DNA from: Pseudomonas lundensis
GTDB lineage: Bacteria; Pseudomonadota; Gammaproteobacteria; Pseudomonadales; Pseudomonadaceae
Direction of reading: 5' to 3'
DNA length: 64,000 bases
Assembly (NCBI RefSeq): GCF_002269125.1
Contig: NZ_NQKI01000003.1
Span: forward strand, 124,001 to 188,000
Shown: positions 53,279-63,947 of the stretch, piece after piece
Position numbering within the stretch: position 1 is the stretch's first letter
Layout: every line of letters begins with the position of its first letter
Made by a program: the position numbers and the translations under genes
Notes under the pieces: model-generated
What the model saw: only the letters and a program-made list of their open reading frames with translations
Databases searched by the model: none
What the model was told of the DNA's origin: nothing

Positions 53279-56200
53279 TTACTCGAACACTGGCAGGGCT
53301 TCCTGGCTGAAATGTGCTTCAAATTGCCGCGCAGGCATGGGCCGCCCGAACAGGTAACCCTGCACTTCATCGCAGCCATGTTCACGCAGGAAGTTCAGCT
53401 GTTCGTGGGTTTCGACGCCTTCAGCGATTACGGCCAGGTTCAGGCTGTGGGCCATGGCGATGATGGCGCGGGCGATCTGTGCGTCCTGTTCACCTTCGGG
53501 CAGACCGTCGACAAAGGTGCGGTCGATTTTCAGCACATCGATGGGGAACTGCTTGAGGTAGTTGAGCGACGAGTACCCGGTGCCGAAGTCGTCAACGGCA
53601 ATGCTCAGGCCGAGGTTTTTCAGGCTGGCAAGGATTTGCAGCGCTTCGCTGACTTCGCGCATCAGGATGCTCTCGGTCAGTTCCAGCTCCAGACAGGCCG
53701 GGGGCAGGCCTGTCTCCTTTAGGATATTGGCAATGCGCGTGCCCAACTGGCCGTCGGAGAATTGCCGCGCCGAGATGTTGACCGAGACTTTCGGCACGCG
53801 CACTTTGGCTTGGTGCCATTGCTTGAGCTGACGGCACGATTCAGCCAGCACCCAGTCGCCCACATCCACCACCAGCCCCAGTTCCTCAAGTACCGGGATA
53901 AAGTCGCCCGGCGGCACCAGGCCACGACGCGGGTGGTTCCAGCGCAGCAACGCTTCGACGCCAGTCAGGCGCTTGCCGTCGCCGCTGAATTGCGGCTGGT
54001 AATAGAGGATGAACTCTTCCTGCTCCAGTGCATGGCGCAGGTCGCTTTCCAGTTCCAGACGTTCCAGCGCGCTGGCGTTCATGTCTGCCTGATAGAACTG
54101 GAAGTTGTTTTTGCCACGTTCCTTGGCGTGGTACATCGCCGTGTCGGCGTTCTTCATCAACTGGCTGAGTTCGTTGCCGTCCTGCGGGCTCAGGGCGATG
54201 CCGATACTGGCCGTGACAAAGAACTCGCGGCTCTCCAGCACAAACGGCTTCACCAGGCTGGCGAGGATCTGCTCGGCCACGCTGATGGCGCGGTTGAGTG
54301 CCATGTCGCGGGTCGCACGGGGTTGCAACAACAGGGTGAACTCATCGCCGCCCATGCGCGCCACGGTGTCGTCATTGTCCACGCAGGCGAGCAGGCGAAT
54401 GGCCATGTCTTTGAGCATGCGATCGCCCGCCGCGTGGCCCAGCGAGTCATTGATCGGTTTGAAGCGGTCGAGGTCAAGGAACATCAGCACCACCCACGAC
54501 TTGTTGCGCTCAGCCTGCTGCAGCGCGGTATGCAGACGGTCCTGGAACAAGGTGCGGTTCGGCAGGTGGGTCAGGGCGTCGTAATAGGCCAGGCGGTGAA
54601 TCCGCTGCTCACTGGCCTTTCGCTCACTGATGTCGCTGAAGAAGCACACATAACTGGCTAGATCGCCTTCGTCATCGAAGACCGCCGTGATGCCGACCCA
54701 CGCCGGATAGTGTTCGCCGTTCAGGCGCTTGAGCCAGATTTCGCCTTCCCACGTGTTGTGCTGGTGCAGTTGCTTGAGTACGTAGTGCAAATGCGCTTGT
54801 TGCTGTTCATCGACGGTGAGCATGCTCGGCAATTGGTCGAGCACTTGCGACACGGCGTAGCCGCTGACCCGGCTGAAGGCCTCGTTGGCCTGCACGATAT
54901 AACCCGCCGGATCGGTAATGAGGATGGCCGAGGTCGAGTGTTCAAATACCGTGGCTGCCATGCGCAGGTCTTTTTCCGCGCGGCGCTGTTGACTGATATC
55001 GCGGCCGACCCCGAGGATGCCTTCGAACGCATCGTTCTCATCCCACACCAGTACCAGACGCAGCTCAATCGGGATCTTGCGCCCGTCGGCCCGCAGGCAA
55101 TCGAACAGGAACAGTTGAGTATCGAGTTCGGTGCGCAGGGCGGCCAGTTGGTCCGGTTTGTCGAGCGCGTGGCTGACCCGTTCAATCAAGCTGTAAACAC
55201 CCGCCAATTGTTGTGGGTTGGCGATGGTGGATTGCCAGCCGTGCTTGTACACCCAGTCGGTATCGAAGCCCAGTACGGTGTGAACGGAGGGGCTGACGTA
55301 GTTGAGTTTCAGCGCACTGTTGGTCGAGAAAATGACATCACTGATACTTTCGGCCAGCATCCGGTAGCGTTGTTCACTGTCGCGTAACGATTCGCTGGCT
55401 TCGATCTGGTCTGTGATGTCCTTGGCCACCCCCACGATACGTGTGACCTGATCGTACGCGTCCCGCGCCAGTGCCTGTGCGCGGATGTCGAAGCGGCGCC
55501 ACACGCCGTTGCTGTGACGAAAACGCAGATGGCATTGCAGCAGGTGCGCGTAGCCGCCATGGCGCTGTTGCTTGCGCATCAGGTGGTAATGCTCGGCGTC
55601 TTCGGGGTGCAGTAGCAGTTCCCAGAAGTAAGTGCCCATTTGCTGCAGTTCGGTGGCGTTGTACCCCAGGGTGTGGCCCAGGTGGTGGTTGCTGAAAATC
55701 ATCCGCTGGCTGATGACGTCCTGCACATACAGGTGGTCGGGCACAGTGCGCACCACATCTGACCAGAAACTCTCGCGCTCCTGCAGCGACAGTTCGATGA
55801 GCTTGCGGCTGGTGATGTCGCTGATGCTCAAGATCACGGCCTGAAAATCGCTGCGATCTTGCGGCAGACGCAGCACCAGCCATAAATGTTGGTCCTGCCC
55901 CAGGGCGTCGACGAGGGTGATTTCCAGCTCAAGTTGCTGTTGATGGTTGAGCACCGCCTCGATGACTTGATAGCTAATGGCCGAGGTGTTGTTCGGGCAA
56001 CCGTTGATCAGTTTTTCCCAGGCACCTTCGCACGAGTCCACGCCCAGCAACTGCAACGCCACCTGATTGACTTCCGTGATGCGTAACTGCTCACACAAAT
56101 GCTGGCGTTGCACGGGGTTGTTGTTGAGCCAGTGTTTAAGCGCCGTGCTGTCATATAACTGCTCGCGCTCCAGAAAGCCCGGCAGGCTGGAGAGGTCAAG

Positions 56201-57139
56201 CACGCACAGGGCGACCCCGGTGCCTTCAAAAATGTCGTGATAGCGGCGGCGCCCTTCATGGGCCTGACGCTGGCGGCGGCGCATGTTAATTAGCGCGATC
56301 ACCGGTAGCAGGGAAAACAGCAGACCGAGCAGGCATTTACCGATAAGCCCGGGCAACAGTTGCCCAATCACCCGCTCTTCGTTGAACAGCGCACGCAGTT
56401 GCCAGTCGCTGTGGCTCAGCGGCAACAGCGCGACCGTATCGGTCGCGTCTTGCGAGCTGAGGGTGGAGGCAGGCGTGACAGGGGCCGTGCTGTGATTCAG
56501 TACTTTGTGGGTCTGGGCATTTTCGATCAGCCAGTGCGGCCGGTCGGCCTGCCGTGTTTGTAAGGTCAGGCTGTGCAACATGTCCGGTCTCAGGCGCAGT
56601 AACCAGTATCCGCCTGACGGGCTACCGGGTTTGGCGAGCAGCAAATAAAGGGTGCTGGCATCGCTGTTGTTGCTGAAGTAATAACTGTCGGTGCGCGTGC
56701 GCGATTGATTGTGTTTGACCCAGTCACGCAGAAAAGCCGCGTCCGGGCTGATACCGCCGCTGTCGAGCAGCACTTCGCCTTCCGGGCTGAGCAGGGCCAG
56801 GCTCTGCAACGACGGCAGCGACTGACGCATCCGGCTGACCTGGGCGCGTAACTCGCGCAGTGTGCCGGGGGGTTGTTGGGCGGGCAGCAGATTAAGCGCC
56901 ATCTCCGCCCGCAGGGCCATGCTCACATTGACGTGATCCGCCAGGTCGGCGCTATAAGCGGCGCTGTATTGGCGCTGATGCTCGACCGTTGACTGAAATT
57001 GCTCGATCAGCAGCCAGAACAACATGCCCAGCAATAGCAAGACCAACGTGGCCAGCGCGCCTTTTAACGTGCCGCGCACGGGGGTGCCAAGCCATGGGCC
57101 TGGAGCACGCGCGGGGTTAGACGGTGTGACGTTGGGCAA
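53279..57139 (-). CDS. morA: MorA-type c-di-GMP regulator (PAS-GGDEF-EAL)
   Basis: 1286 residues. One N-terminal helix (about 30-50), a periplasmic sensor region, a second helix (about 270-290), several PAS/PAC domains (about 310-840), a GGDEF domain with intact ARMGGDEF, and an EAL domain with EALLRW, DDFGTGYSSL and DVLKIDRTFV. Both catalytic centres look active, so it may make and break c-di-GMP. The RxxD inhibitory site before GGDEF is missing (NDDT). MorA controls flagellar timing and biofilm in pseudomonads. Position between glyA and ettA matches the morA locus as I recall. P. aeruginosa MorA is longer (about 1415). Confidence 0.9.
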   Translation of the reverse strand: MPNVTPSNPARAPGPWLGTPVRGTLKGALATLVLLLLGMLFWLLIEQFQSTVEHQRQYSAAYSADLADHVNVSMALRAEMALNLLPAQQPPGTLRELRAQVSRMRQSLPSLQSLALLSPEGEVLLDSGGISPDAAFLRDWVKHNQSRTRTDSYYFSNNSDASTLYLLLAKPGSPSGGYWLLRLRPDMLHSLTLQTRQADRPHWLIENAQTHKVLNHSTAPVTPASTLSSQDATDTVALLPLSHSDWQLRALFNEERVIGQLLPGLIGKCLLGLLFSLLPVIALINMRRRQRQAHEGRRRYHDIFEGTGVALCVLDLSSLPGFLEREQLYDSTALKHWLNNNPVQRQHLCEQLRITEVNQVALQLLGVDSCEGAWEKLINGCPNNTSAISYQVIEAVLNHQQQLELEITLVDALGQDQHLWLVLRLPQDRSDFQAVILSISDITSRKLIELSLQERESFWSDVVRTVPDHLYVQDVISQRMIFSNHHLGHTLGYNATELQQMGTYFWELLLHPEDAEHYHLMRKQQRHGGYAHLLQCHLRFRHSNGVWRRFDIRAQALARDAYDQVTRIVGVAKDITDQIEASESLRDSEQRYRMLAESISDVIFSTNSALKLNYVSPSVHTVLGFDTDWVYKHGWQSTIANPQQLAGVYSLIERVSHALDKPDQLAALRTELDTQLFLFDCLRADGRKIPIELRLVLVWDENDAFEGILGVGRDISQQRRAEKDLRMAATVFEHSTSAILITDPAGYIVQANEAFSRVSGYAVSQVLDQLPSMLTVDEQQQAHLHYVLKQLHQHNTWEGEIWLKRLNGEHYPAWVGITAVFDDEGDLASYVCFFSDISERKASEQRIHRLAYYDALTHLPNRTLFQDRLHTALQQAERNKSWVVLMFLDLDRFKPINDSLGHAAGDRMLKDMAIRLLACVDNDDTVARMGGDEFTLLLQPRATRDMALNRAISVAEQILASLVKPFVLESREFFVTASIGIALSPQDGNELSQLMKNADTAMYHAKERGKNNFQFYQADMNASALERLELESDLRHALEQEEFILYYQPQFSGDGKRLTGVEALLRWNHPRRGLVPPGDFIPVLEELGLVVDVGDWVLAESCRQLKQWHQAKVRVPKVSVNISARQFSDGQLGTRIANILKETGLPPACLELELTESILMREVSEALQILASLKNLGLSIAVDDFGTGYSSLNYLKQFPIDVLKIDRTFVDGLPEGEQDAQIARAIIAMAHSLNLAVIAEGVETHEQLNFLREHGCDEVQGYLFGRPMPARQFEAHFSQEALPVFE

Positions 57140-57343
57140 GCTGTGATCCTGCGATTTGGCTGCAATGGTGCGATACGCACTATAAGCGGGACGCCCAAAG
57201 GGCGGCTAGCATGCCTTGGACTGTGGCAAAGTGCCAGCCCCCTGGTGGGCGCTGGTTTGCCCTGCACTGCGCATTCAGGTAGCTTTGCCGGTTACGCGGG
57301 GGCACAAGGGCTCCTACACTCAGGCTTTTTACATGAGCAGGCA

Positions 57344-57357
57344 TTGACCCAGATCAA
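57344..57357. promoter_or_regulatory. ANR/FNR-like box between morA and ettA
   Basis: TTGACCCAGATCAA differs from the FNR/ANR consensus TTGAT-N4-ATCAA at one base. It lies about 75 bases before ettA and about 205 from the morA start. An activator role on ettA or a repressor role is possible; evidence is sequence only. Confidence 0.45.
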
Positions 57358-57432
57358 TCCCTGTCCTTCTGCTATGGCCTGAGCCGTGCATTGCTCGCGC
57401 CTTATTCACCTGTCACTGACGCTAGGTTCACC

Positions 57433-59100
57433 ATGGCTCAATACGTTTTCACCATGCATCGGCTGAGCAAAGTTGTTCCGCCGAAGCGGGAAATCCTGAA
57501 AAACATCTCCCTGTCGTTTTTCCCGGGCGCCAAGATCGGCGTACTCGGTTTGAACGGTTCGGGTAAATCCACCCTGTTGAAAATCATGGCTGGCGTCGAC
57601 ACCGAGTTCGACGGCGAAGCCCGTCCAATGCCGGACTTGAACATCGGCTACTTGCCGCAAGAGCCGCAACTGGACCCGAGCAAAACCGTTCGCGAAGTGG
57701 TTGAAGAGGCCGTGAGCGTGATCAAGGACGCGCAAGCGCGTCTGGACCAGGTCTACGCGGAATACGCCGACCCGGATGCCGACTTCGACAAGCTGGCCGC
57801 CGAACAGGCCAAGCTCGAAGCCATCCTGCAGGCAGGCGACGGTCACAACCTTGAGCGCCAGCTGGAAGTCGCCGCCGACGCGTTGCGCCTGCCAGCCTGG
57901 GACGCGAAAGTTGAACACCTGTCGGGTGGTGAGAAGCGCCGTGTGGCCTTGTGCCGCTTGCTGCTGTCGGCCCCGGACATGCTGCTGCTCGACGAACCGA
58001 CCAACCACCTGGATGCCGACTCGGTCGCCTGGCTGGAGCACTTCCTGCACGACTTCCCGGGCACCGTGGTTGCGATCACGCACGACCGTTACTTCCTGGA
58101 CAACGTAGCGGGCTGGATTCTGGAACTCGACCGCGGCGCCGGCATTCCTTACGAGGGCAACTATTCGGGCTGGCTTGAAGCCAAGTCCGATCGTCTGGCC
58201 CAGGAATCCAAGCAGCAGTCGGCCCACGAGAAGGCCATGAAAGACGAGCTGGAATGGGTGCGTAAAGGCGCCAAGGCGCGTCAGTCCAAATCCAAGGCCC
58301 GTCTGCAACGCTTTGAAGAACTGCAATCGCAGGAATTCCAGAAGCGCAGCGAGACCAACGAAATCTACATCCCGGCCGGTCCGCGCCTGGGTGACAAGGT
58401 TATCGAGTTCAAGAACGTCTCCAAGGGTTACGGCGATCGCGTGCTGATCGACAACCTGTCGTTCGCCATGCCAAAAGGCGCCATCGTTGGCGTGATCGGT
58501 GGTAACGGTGCGGGTAAATCCACCCTGTTCCGCATGCTGATGGGCAAAGAGCAGCCGGATTCGGGCAGCATCGAAATCGGTGAAACCGTGCAATTGGCAT
58601 GCGTTGACCAGAGCCGCGACGACCTCGACGGTAGCAAAACGGTGTTCCAGGCCATTTCTGACGGTTCCGATGTCATCCGTATCGGCAACTATGAAATCCC
58701 TTCGCGTACTTACGTAGGGCGTTTCAACTTCAAAGGGGGCGATCAGCAGAAGTTCGTCAAGGACCTGTCCGGTGGTGAGCGTGGTCGCTTGCACCTGGCC
58801 CTGACCTTGAAAGAGGGCGCCAACGTGCTGCTGCTCGACGAACCGTCCAACGACCTTGACGTTGAGACCCTGCGTTCGCTCGAAGAAGCGCTGCTGGACT
58901 TCCCTGGCGCCGCCATTGTGATCTCTCACGACCGGTGGTTCCTTGACCGCGTCGCGACCCACATCCTGGCGTATGAAGATGACTCTCAAGCAGTCTTCTT
59001 TGAGGGCAACTACACCGAGTACGAAGCTGACCGCAAAAAGCGCCTAGGCGAGGCGGCTACTCAGCCGCACCGTGTGCGTCACAAAAAACTGGCCCAGTAA
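57433..59100 (+). CDS. ettA: Energy-dependent translational throttle ABC-F protein EttA
   Basis: 555 residues, two ABC domains without membrane parts. Walker A sites GLNGSGKST (39-47) and GGNGAGKST; signature motifs LSGGEKRRVAL and LSGGERGRLHL; Walker B LLLDEPTNHLDAD and LLLDEPSNDLDVE; a P-site tRNA-interaction linker (KAMKDELEWVRKGAKARQSKSKARLQRFEELQ) between them. EttA gates the first elongation step on the ribosome by ADP/ATP ratio. ATG 57433 (MAQYVFTMHRLSKVVPPK) is the family start. Confidence 0.97.
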   Translation: MAQYVFTMHRLSKVVPPKREILKNISLSFFPGAKIGVLGLNGSGKSTLLKIMAGVDTEFDGEARPMPDLNIGYLPQEPQLDPSKTVREVVEEAVSVIKDAQARLDQVYAEYADPDADFDKLAAEQAKLEAILQAGDGHNLERQLEVAADALRLPAWDAKVEHLSGGEKRRVALCRLLLSAPDMLLLDEPTNHLDADSVAWLEHFLHDFPGTVVAITHDRYFLDNVAGWILELDRGAGIPYEGNYSGWLEAKSDRLAQESKQQSAHEKAMKDELEWVRKGAKARQSKSKARLQRFEELQSQEFQKRSETNEIYIPAGPRLGDKVIEFKNVSKGYGDRVLIDNLSFAMPKGAIVGVIGGNGAGKSTLFRMLMGKEQPDSGSIEIGETVQLACVDQSRDDLDGSKTVFQAISDGSDVIRIGNYEIPSRTYVGRFNFKGGDQQKFVKDLSGGERGRLHLALTLKEGANVLLLDEPSNDLDVETLRSLEEALLDFPGAAIVISHDRWFLDRVATHILAYEDDSQAVFFEGNYTEYEADRKKRLGEAATQPHRVRHKKLAQ

Positions 59101-59117
59101 GGCCGGTTTGCAAAAAG

Positions 59118-59145
59118 CGGAGCCCCACGGGGCTCCGTTTTTTTT
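59118..59145 (+). terminator. Terminator of ettA
   Basis: CGGAGCCCC and GGGGCTCCG (59118-59137) form a stem followed by eight T, 17 bases past the ettA stop. Confidence 0.94.
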
Positions 59146-59271
59146 GCCTGTTTTGGCTGTACGTAATGGCTATTGCTGGTGCAGAAATGGGTACAAGATT
59201 CACTTTTTTGGTGCGCAAAACACAAAAAAAGTAGCGCTATTTATATAAAAGCACCATTTAAATTCAGAAAT

Positions 59272-59311
59272 GCGACATTTTGCGCTGTCGCGGTGCGACA
59301 TGAATTGATAA
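59272..59311. promoter_or_regulatory. Inverted GCGACA repeats upstream of gdhA
   Basis: GCGACA (59272-59277) and TGTCGC (59286-59291) form a palindrome; a further GCGACATG follows at 59295-59302. The cluster lies 60-90 bases before the gdhA start in an AT-rich region. It looks like an operator for a regulator that I cannot name. Confidence 0.4.
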
Positions 59312-59343
59312 AGTTCCGGCCAATCTCCGTTTAACGACAATAA

Positions 59344-61190
<1,847 letters not shown>

Positions 61191-61247
61191 GGCAACTGTC
61201 CCTTATGGCGATAAGGTTAAGAGCTCGCGGGCCGGTCAGGGTTCAGA

Positions 61248-61607
61248 TTATTGCGAGCGATGAGCCCGGGCCGCGTCCACATCCTTCTCGTGTTGCCAGT
61301 CGCGTTCGCGTTGATCCCAATGGCGCTCTTGATACTGCTCACGGTCCTCGCTTTCACGCATGGCCTGACACTGACGAAAGCCGTCATCCCAGCCTTGAGC
61401 GTAGGTGGGATCATTCAAATAGCGCGGGACGTTTTTCTTGAATTCACCCGTTATCACGCCTGCTGCTTGTCGGCCGCTGCTGCAACCCTCATCAAAGCCG
61501 TCGGCAAAGGCGGGTGGATACCCTTTGGCCAGCAGGTCCTGGTGGGTGGTCTGACACCCGGCCAATACTGCAATCAGCATCCCCACCCCCACACACCTGC
61601 GCCACAT
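61248..61607 (-). CDS. Small lipoprotein, function unknown
   Basis: About 119 residues, signal and lipobox LAGC (Cys18 from MWRRCVGVGMLIAVLAGC), then a short mature region ending in a strongly charged tail (ESEDREQYQERHWDQRERDWQHEKDVDAARAH). Two more Cys (EGCSSGRQ; FRQCQ) might pair. GAGGTGG before ATG 61607 supports this start over the one 12 bases upstream. It does not match a family I can name. Confidence 0.75.
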   Translation of the reverse strand: MWRRCVGVGMLIAVLAGCQTTHQDLLAKGYPPAFADGFDEGCSSGRQAAGVITGEFKKNVPRYLNDPTYAQGWDDGFRQCQAMRESEDREQYQERHWDQRERDWQHEKDVDAARAHRSQ

Positions 61608-61703
61608 AACCCACCTCATTGCACCGTTGAACGGCTGATGAGGTGAGTGTAGGCCGGGATCTGTGAGTGAGACGTCAAGCCGATGTCAATGCGATGTCAG
61701 TGA

Positions 61704-62003
61704 TCAGGTTGAGCCCCCGAGTGTCGCGTGTTCAGCCAGCTCCTGCTGGATAAATGCCGCGACCATGGCGCGGTACACCTGCTCGGTGACGTGGGGGTTG
61801 GCACCGAGTTCCTCGGCCAATGCCCTGACCTTGAGGAAAACTTGCTCCACACGCTGTGGGGCTTTGACCGCGTTGCTGTCCTTTTTAAACCGGGCGGCCT
61901 GCGAAACATACGCCCCGCGCTGTGCGATCAAGCCGACAATCTGGCGGTCCAGTTCGTCGATGTGTGCCCGTACGTCTTCCAGGTTTTGGCACGTTATCGC
62001 CAT
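61704..62003 (-). CDS. AroQ-class chorismate mutase
   Basis: 99 residues of three helices, chorismate mutase type II. Signature IDELDRQIVGLIAQRGAYVSQAARFKKD and a later RVEQVFLKVRALAEELGANPHVTEQVYRAMVAAFIQQE. It resembles PchB, so isochorismate-pyruvate lyase side activity is possible, but no pyochelin genes are near. Starts 15 bases after the DUF4105 stop, same strand. Confidence 0.9.
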   Translation of the reverse strand: MAITCQNLEDVRAHIDELDRQIVGLIAQRGAYVSQAARFKKDSNAVKAPQRVEQVFLKVRALAEELGANPHVTEQVYRAMVAAFIQQELAEHATLGGST

Positions 62004-62018
62004 GTGGTGAAGCTCCCT

Positions 62019-63872
62019 TCAGTAGTGATACCACTTCACTTCCAACATCACTTCGTTCACTGGCGAGGTCAAGTGGCTGAACTCGCGCTGAGCCGTCAGG
62101 CGTAAACCAAGGTTGCGCGACAGTTCCCATTGTTGGTTCAGGCTCAAGGTGCGGCGTATTTCTCCGTTGGTGAAGTAATCGCCTTTGGCTTCCAGGCTCA
62201 GGTTGCCGATCGGGTTGCGCCACAGCAGGCCGGTGTTAAAGCCCGCCGCTGGTGATACGAAAGCCGCAAAGTCGTTGTTGTGCTCCACGCGCACAGTGCC
62301 GAGGGCGAAGCCCAGCACGTCGTCAGCCAGTTGCCAGGTGCCACCTGCGCCGCCGTTGACATGGGTGACGAGGGTTTCATCGCCATGTTTACCGAGTACC
62401 CGCTCCAGCCCACCACCCACTTGCCATGACCAGGGTTTGAGCAAGTCATTGCGCGGGGTAAGGGAGCGGATGTTGGCCAGGTCCAACTGCTGGATTTGCC
62501 AGTGGTTGCCTTCGTACTGACGCAGTTTGAGCTGCAGGATTTCAATTTGCGCACCCAGCGGGAAGCCCGGCGCGTTGTCATTGAGGTCGTGGTAGGCCAT
62601 GCGCAGGCCATATTCGGCAAAGGCCTTGTCGTCACGGCTGCCGACGCCCAATTGCCAGGTACGCGATTCGTGGCCGTTCTCTGGCAGCTCGGGTTTTTCG
62701 ACGTCCAGTTCAGGGGCCGGATTTTGATTAATCGCCCGCAGCAGTTCAAAGCTGCGTTGCGAACGGTCGGTGTCCCGCTCCAGGCCGTTGGCGCGGTAAC
62801 GTTCAAGGCGATACGCCGCATCGATAATCAGCGCCTGACGCGCTTTGGGCAGGGCCTTGAAGTCCGGGTTCTGCAATTGTTTCTGGTCGGCGCTGACTTG
62901 CAGCACCCATTGCTGCTCCTCGGGGTCGAGTACCTTGGCGCGATCCAGCAGCTCACGTTCGCGGGAAGGCCGGTATTCGATACTCTCGACCAAACCGGCT
63001 TCCTTGACGGCTTTCACGGTGTCGGTGGGGATCGCCGTGAGGGGAAACTGGGTCGTCAGTTGCAGGCCCGGACGTGCTACTTGCAGCAACTCAAGCAGGC
63101 GATAAGAGCAGTTTTCATCGAAGAAGAAGTAATCGAACTGGATCTGTTTCAGCTCCCACACGTGTTCGACCATGCGCCGGGTTTCTACGGGCGTCAGGTT
63201 CAGGCGGTATTCCCACAGGTCACGGTTTTCGAGACTGCGGTATTCCGAGAGTTTTTCCTGATACGGCACCAGCGCGAACAGGCCCGGGTAGCCACCGGCC
63301 AGTCCTTTCCACGCGTACAGAATGCTGTTGTCGGAGCCTTCAATGTAGGCGCCAAAGTTGATCGCGTAGCTCAGCAGTGCGGTCTTGTTGCTTTGCACGT
63401 CTGCCTGATCGATGCGCAGCAAAGTGTGGCCGAACATTGATGACGGGCTGTTGAGGTAGGCCGCCGGGAAAATCATGACGGTGCTGTGCGGGGCCACGTC
63501 TTTGAACCATTGCGTGAACTCTGCGCAGGGGGCGGGCGGCAGGTCGTTCAGGTTCAATTGGGCCTTGAGCCAGCGGGTACGGGCCGGGTACACGCACTGC
63601 GGGTGTTTGTCCCCCAGGCTTAACGGTGAATACAGCGCCTCGACGGTGGCGCGCAGTTCGGCGTCCGGGTGTTGGGCACCGTCGGGTGCGATGAAGAATT
63701 TGTCGTCGCTGACGTAACTGCGCCAGCCGCCGAGTGTGCGGGCTTCATAATGCCCGAGGGAAATCCAGAAAGGGTCGTTGGCCAACTGCTGCAAACGTTG
63801 ATTGTCGATATGGGGCGCGGCATATAACGGGGCGCAGGCACAGAGCGCCAGATAGGCAAGGCGTTTGAGCAT
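62019..63872 (-). CDS. DUF4105 (Lnb-like) protein with probable outer-membrane barrel
   Basis: About 617 residues. Signal peptide (AYLALCACAPLYAAP), then a DUF4105/Lnb N-terminal domain (about 30-290). Two conserved residues suit a permuted papain-like fold: His149 in SSMFGHTLLRID and Cys255 in FFDENCSYRLLE. The C-terminal part (about 400-617) shows alternating hydrophobic strands (AFAEYGLRMAYHDL, WSWQVGGGLERVL, NLGLRLTAQREFSHL) and ends in WYHY, as outer-membrane barrels do. Function unknown; peptidase or acyltransferase chemistry is possible. ATG 63872. Confidence 0.82.
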   Translation of the reverse strand: MLKRLAYLALCACAPLYAAPHIDNQRLQQLANDPFWISLGHYEARTLGGWRSYVSDDKFFIAPDGAQHPDAELRATVEALYSPLSLGDKHPQCVYPARTRWLKAQLNLNDLPPAPCAEFTQWFKDVAPHSTVMIFPAAYLNSPSSMFGHTLLRIDQADVQSNKTALLSYAINFGAYIEGSDNSILYAWKGLAGGYPGLFALVPYQEKLSEYRSLENRDLWEYRLNLTPVETRRMVEHVWELKQIQFDYFFFDENCSYRLLELLQVARPGLQLTTQFPLTAIPTDTVKAVKEAGLVESIEYRPSRERELLDRAKVLDPEEQQWVLQVSADQKQLQNPDFKALPKARQALIIDAAYRLERYRANGLERDTDRSQRSFELLRAINQNPAPELDVEKPELPENGHESRTWQLGVGSRDDKAFAEYGLRMAYHDLNDNAPGFPLGAQIEILQLKLRQYEGNHWQIQQLDLANIRSLTPRNDLLKPWSWQVGGGLERVLGKHGDETLVTHVNGGAGGTWQLADDVLGFALGTVRVEHNNDFAAFVSPAAGFNTGLLWRNPIGNLSLEAKGDYFTNGEIRRTLSLNQQWELSRNLGLRLTAQREFSHLTSPVNEVMLEVKWYHY

Positions 63873-63917
63873 GGTGGGCAACTGTTGTCAGACAAATAGA
63901 AATGAAGCAGAAGAATA

Positions 63918-63937
63918 CCCGCTCCGAAAGGAGCGGG
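63918..63937 (-). terminator. Probable terminator after the DUF3015 gene
   Basis: CCCGCTCC-GAAA-GGAGCGGG stem. On the minus strand it is followed by TATTCTTCTGCTTC, a T-rich but broken run. Confidence 0.6.
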
Positions 63938-63947
63938 CAGGTCTCAT

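Noticed and set aside
57406..58989. 527-residue minus-strand frame
   Set aside because: Antisense shadow of ettA.
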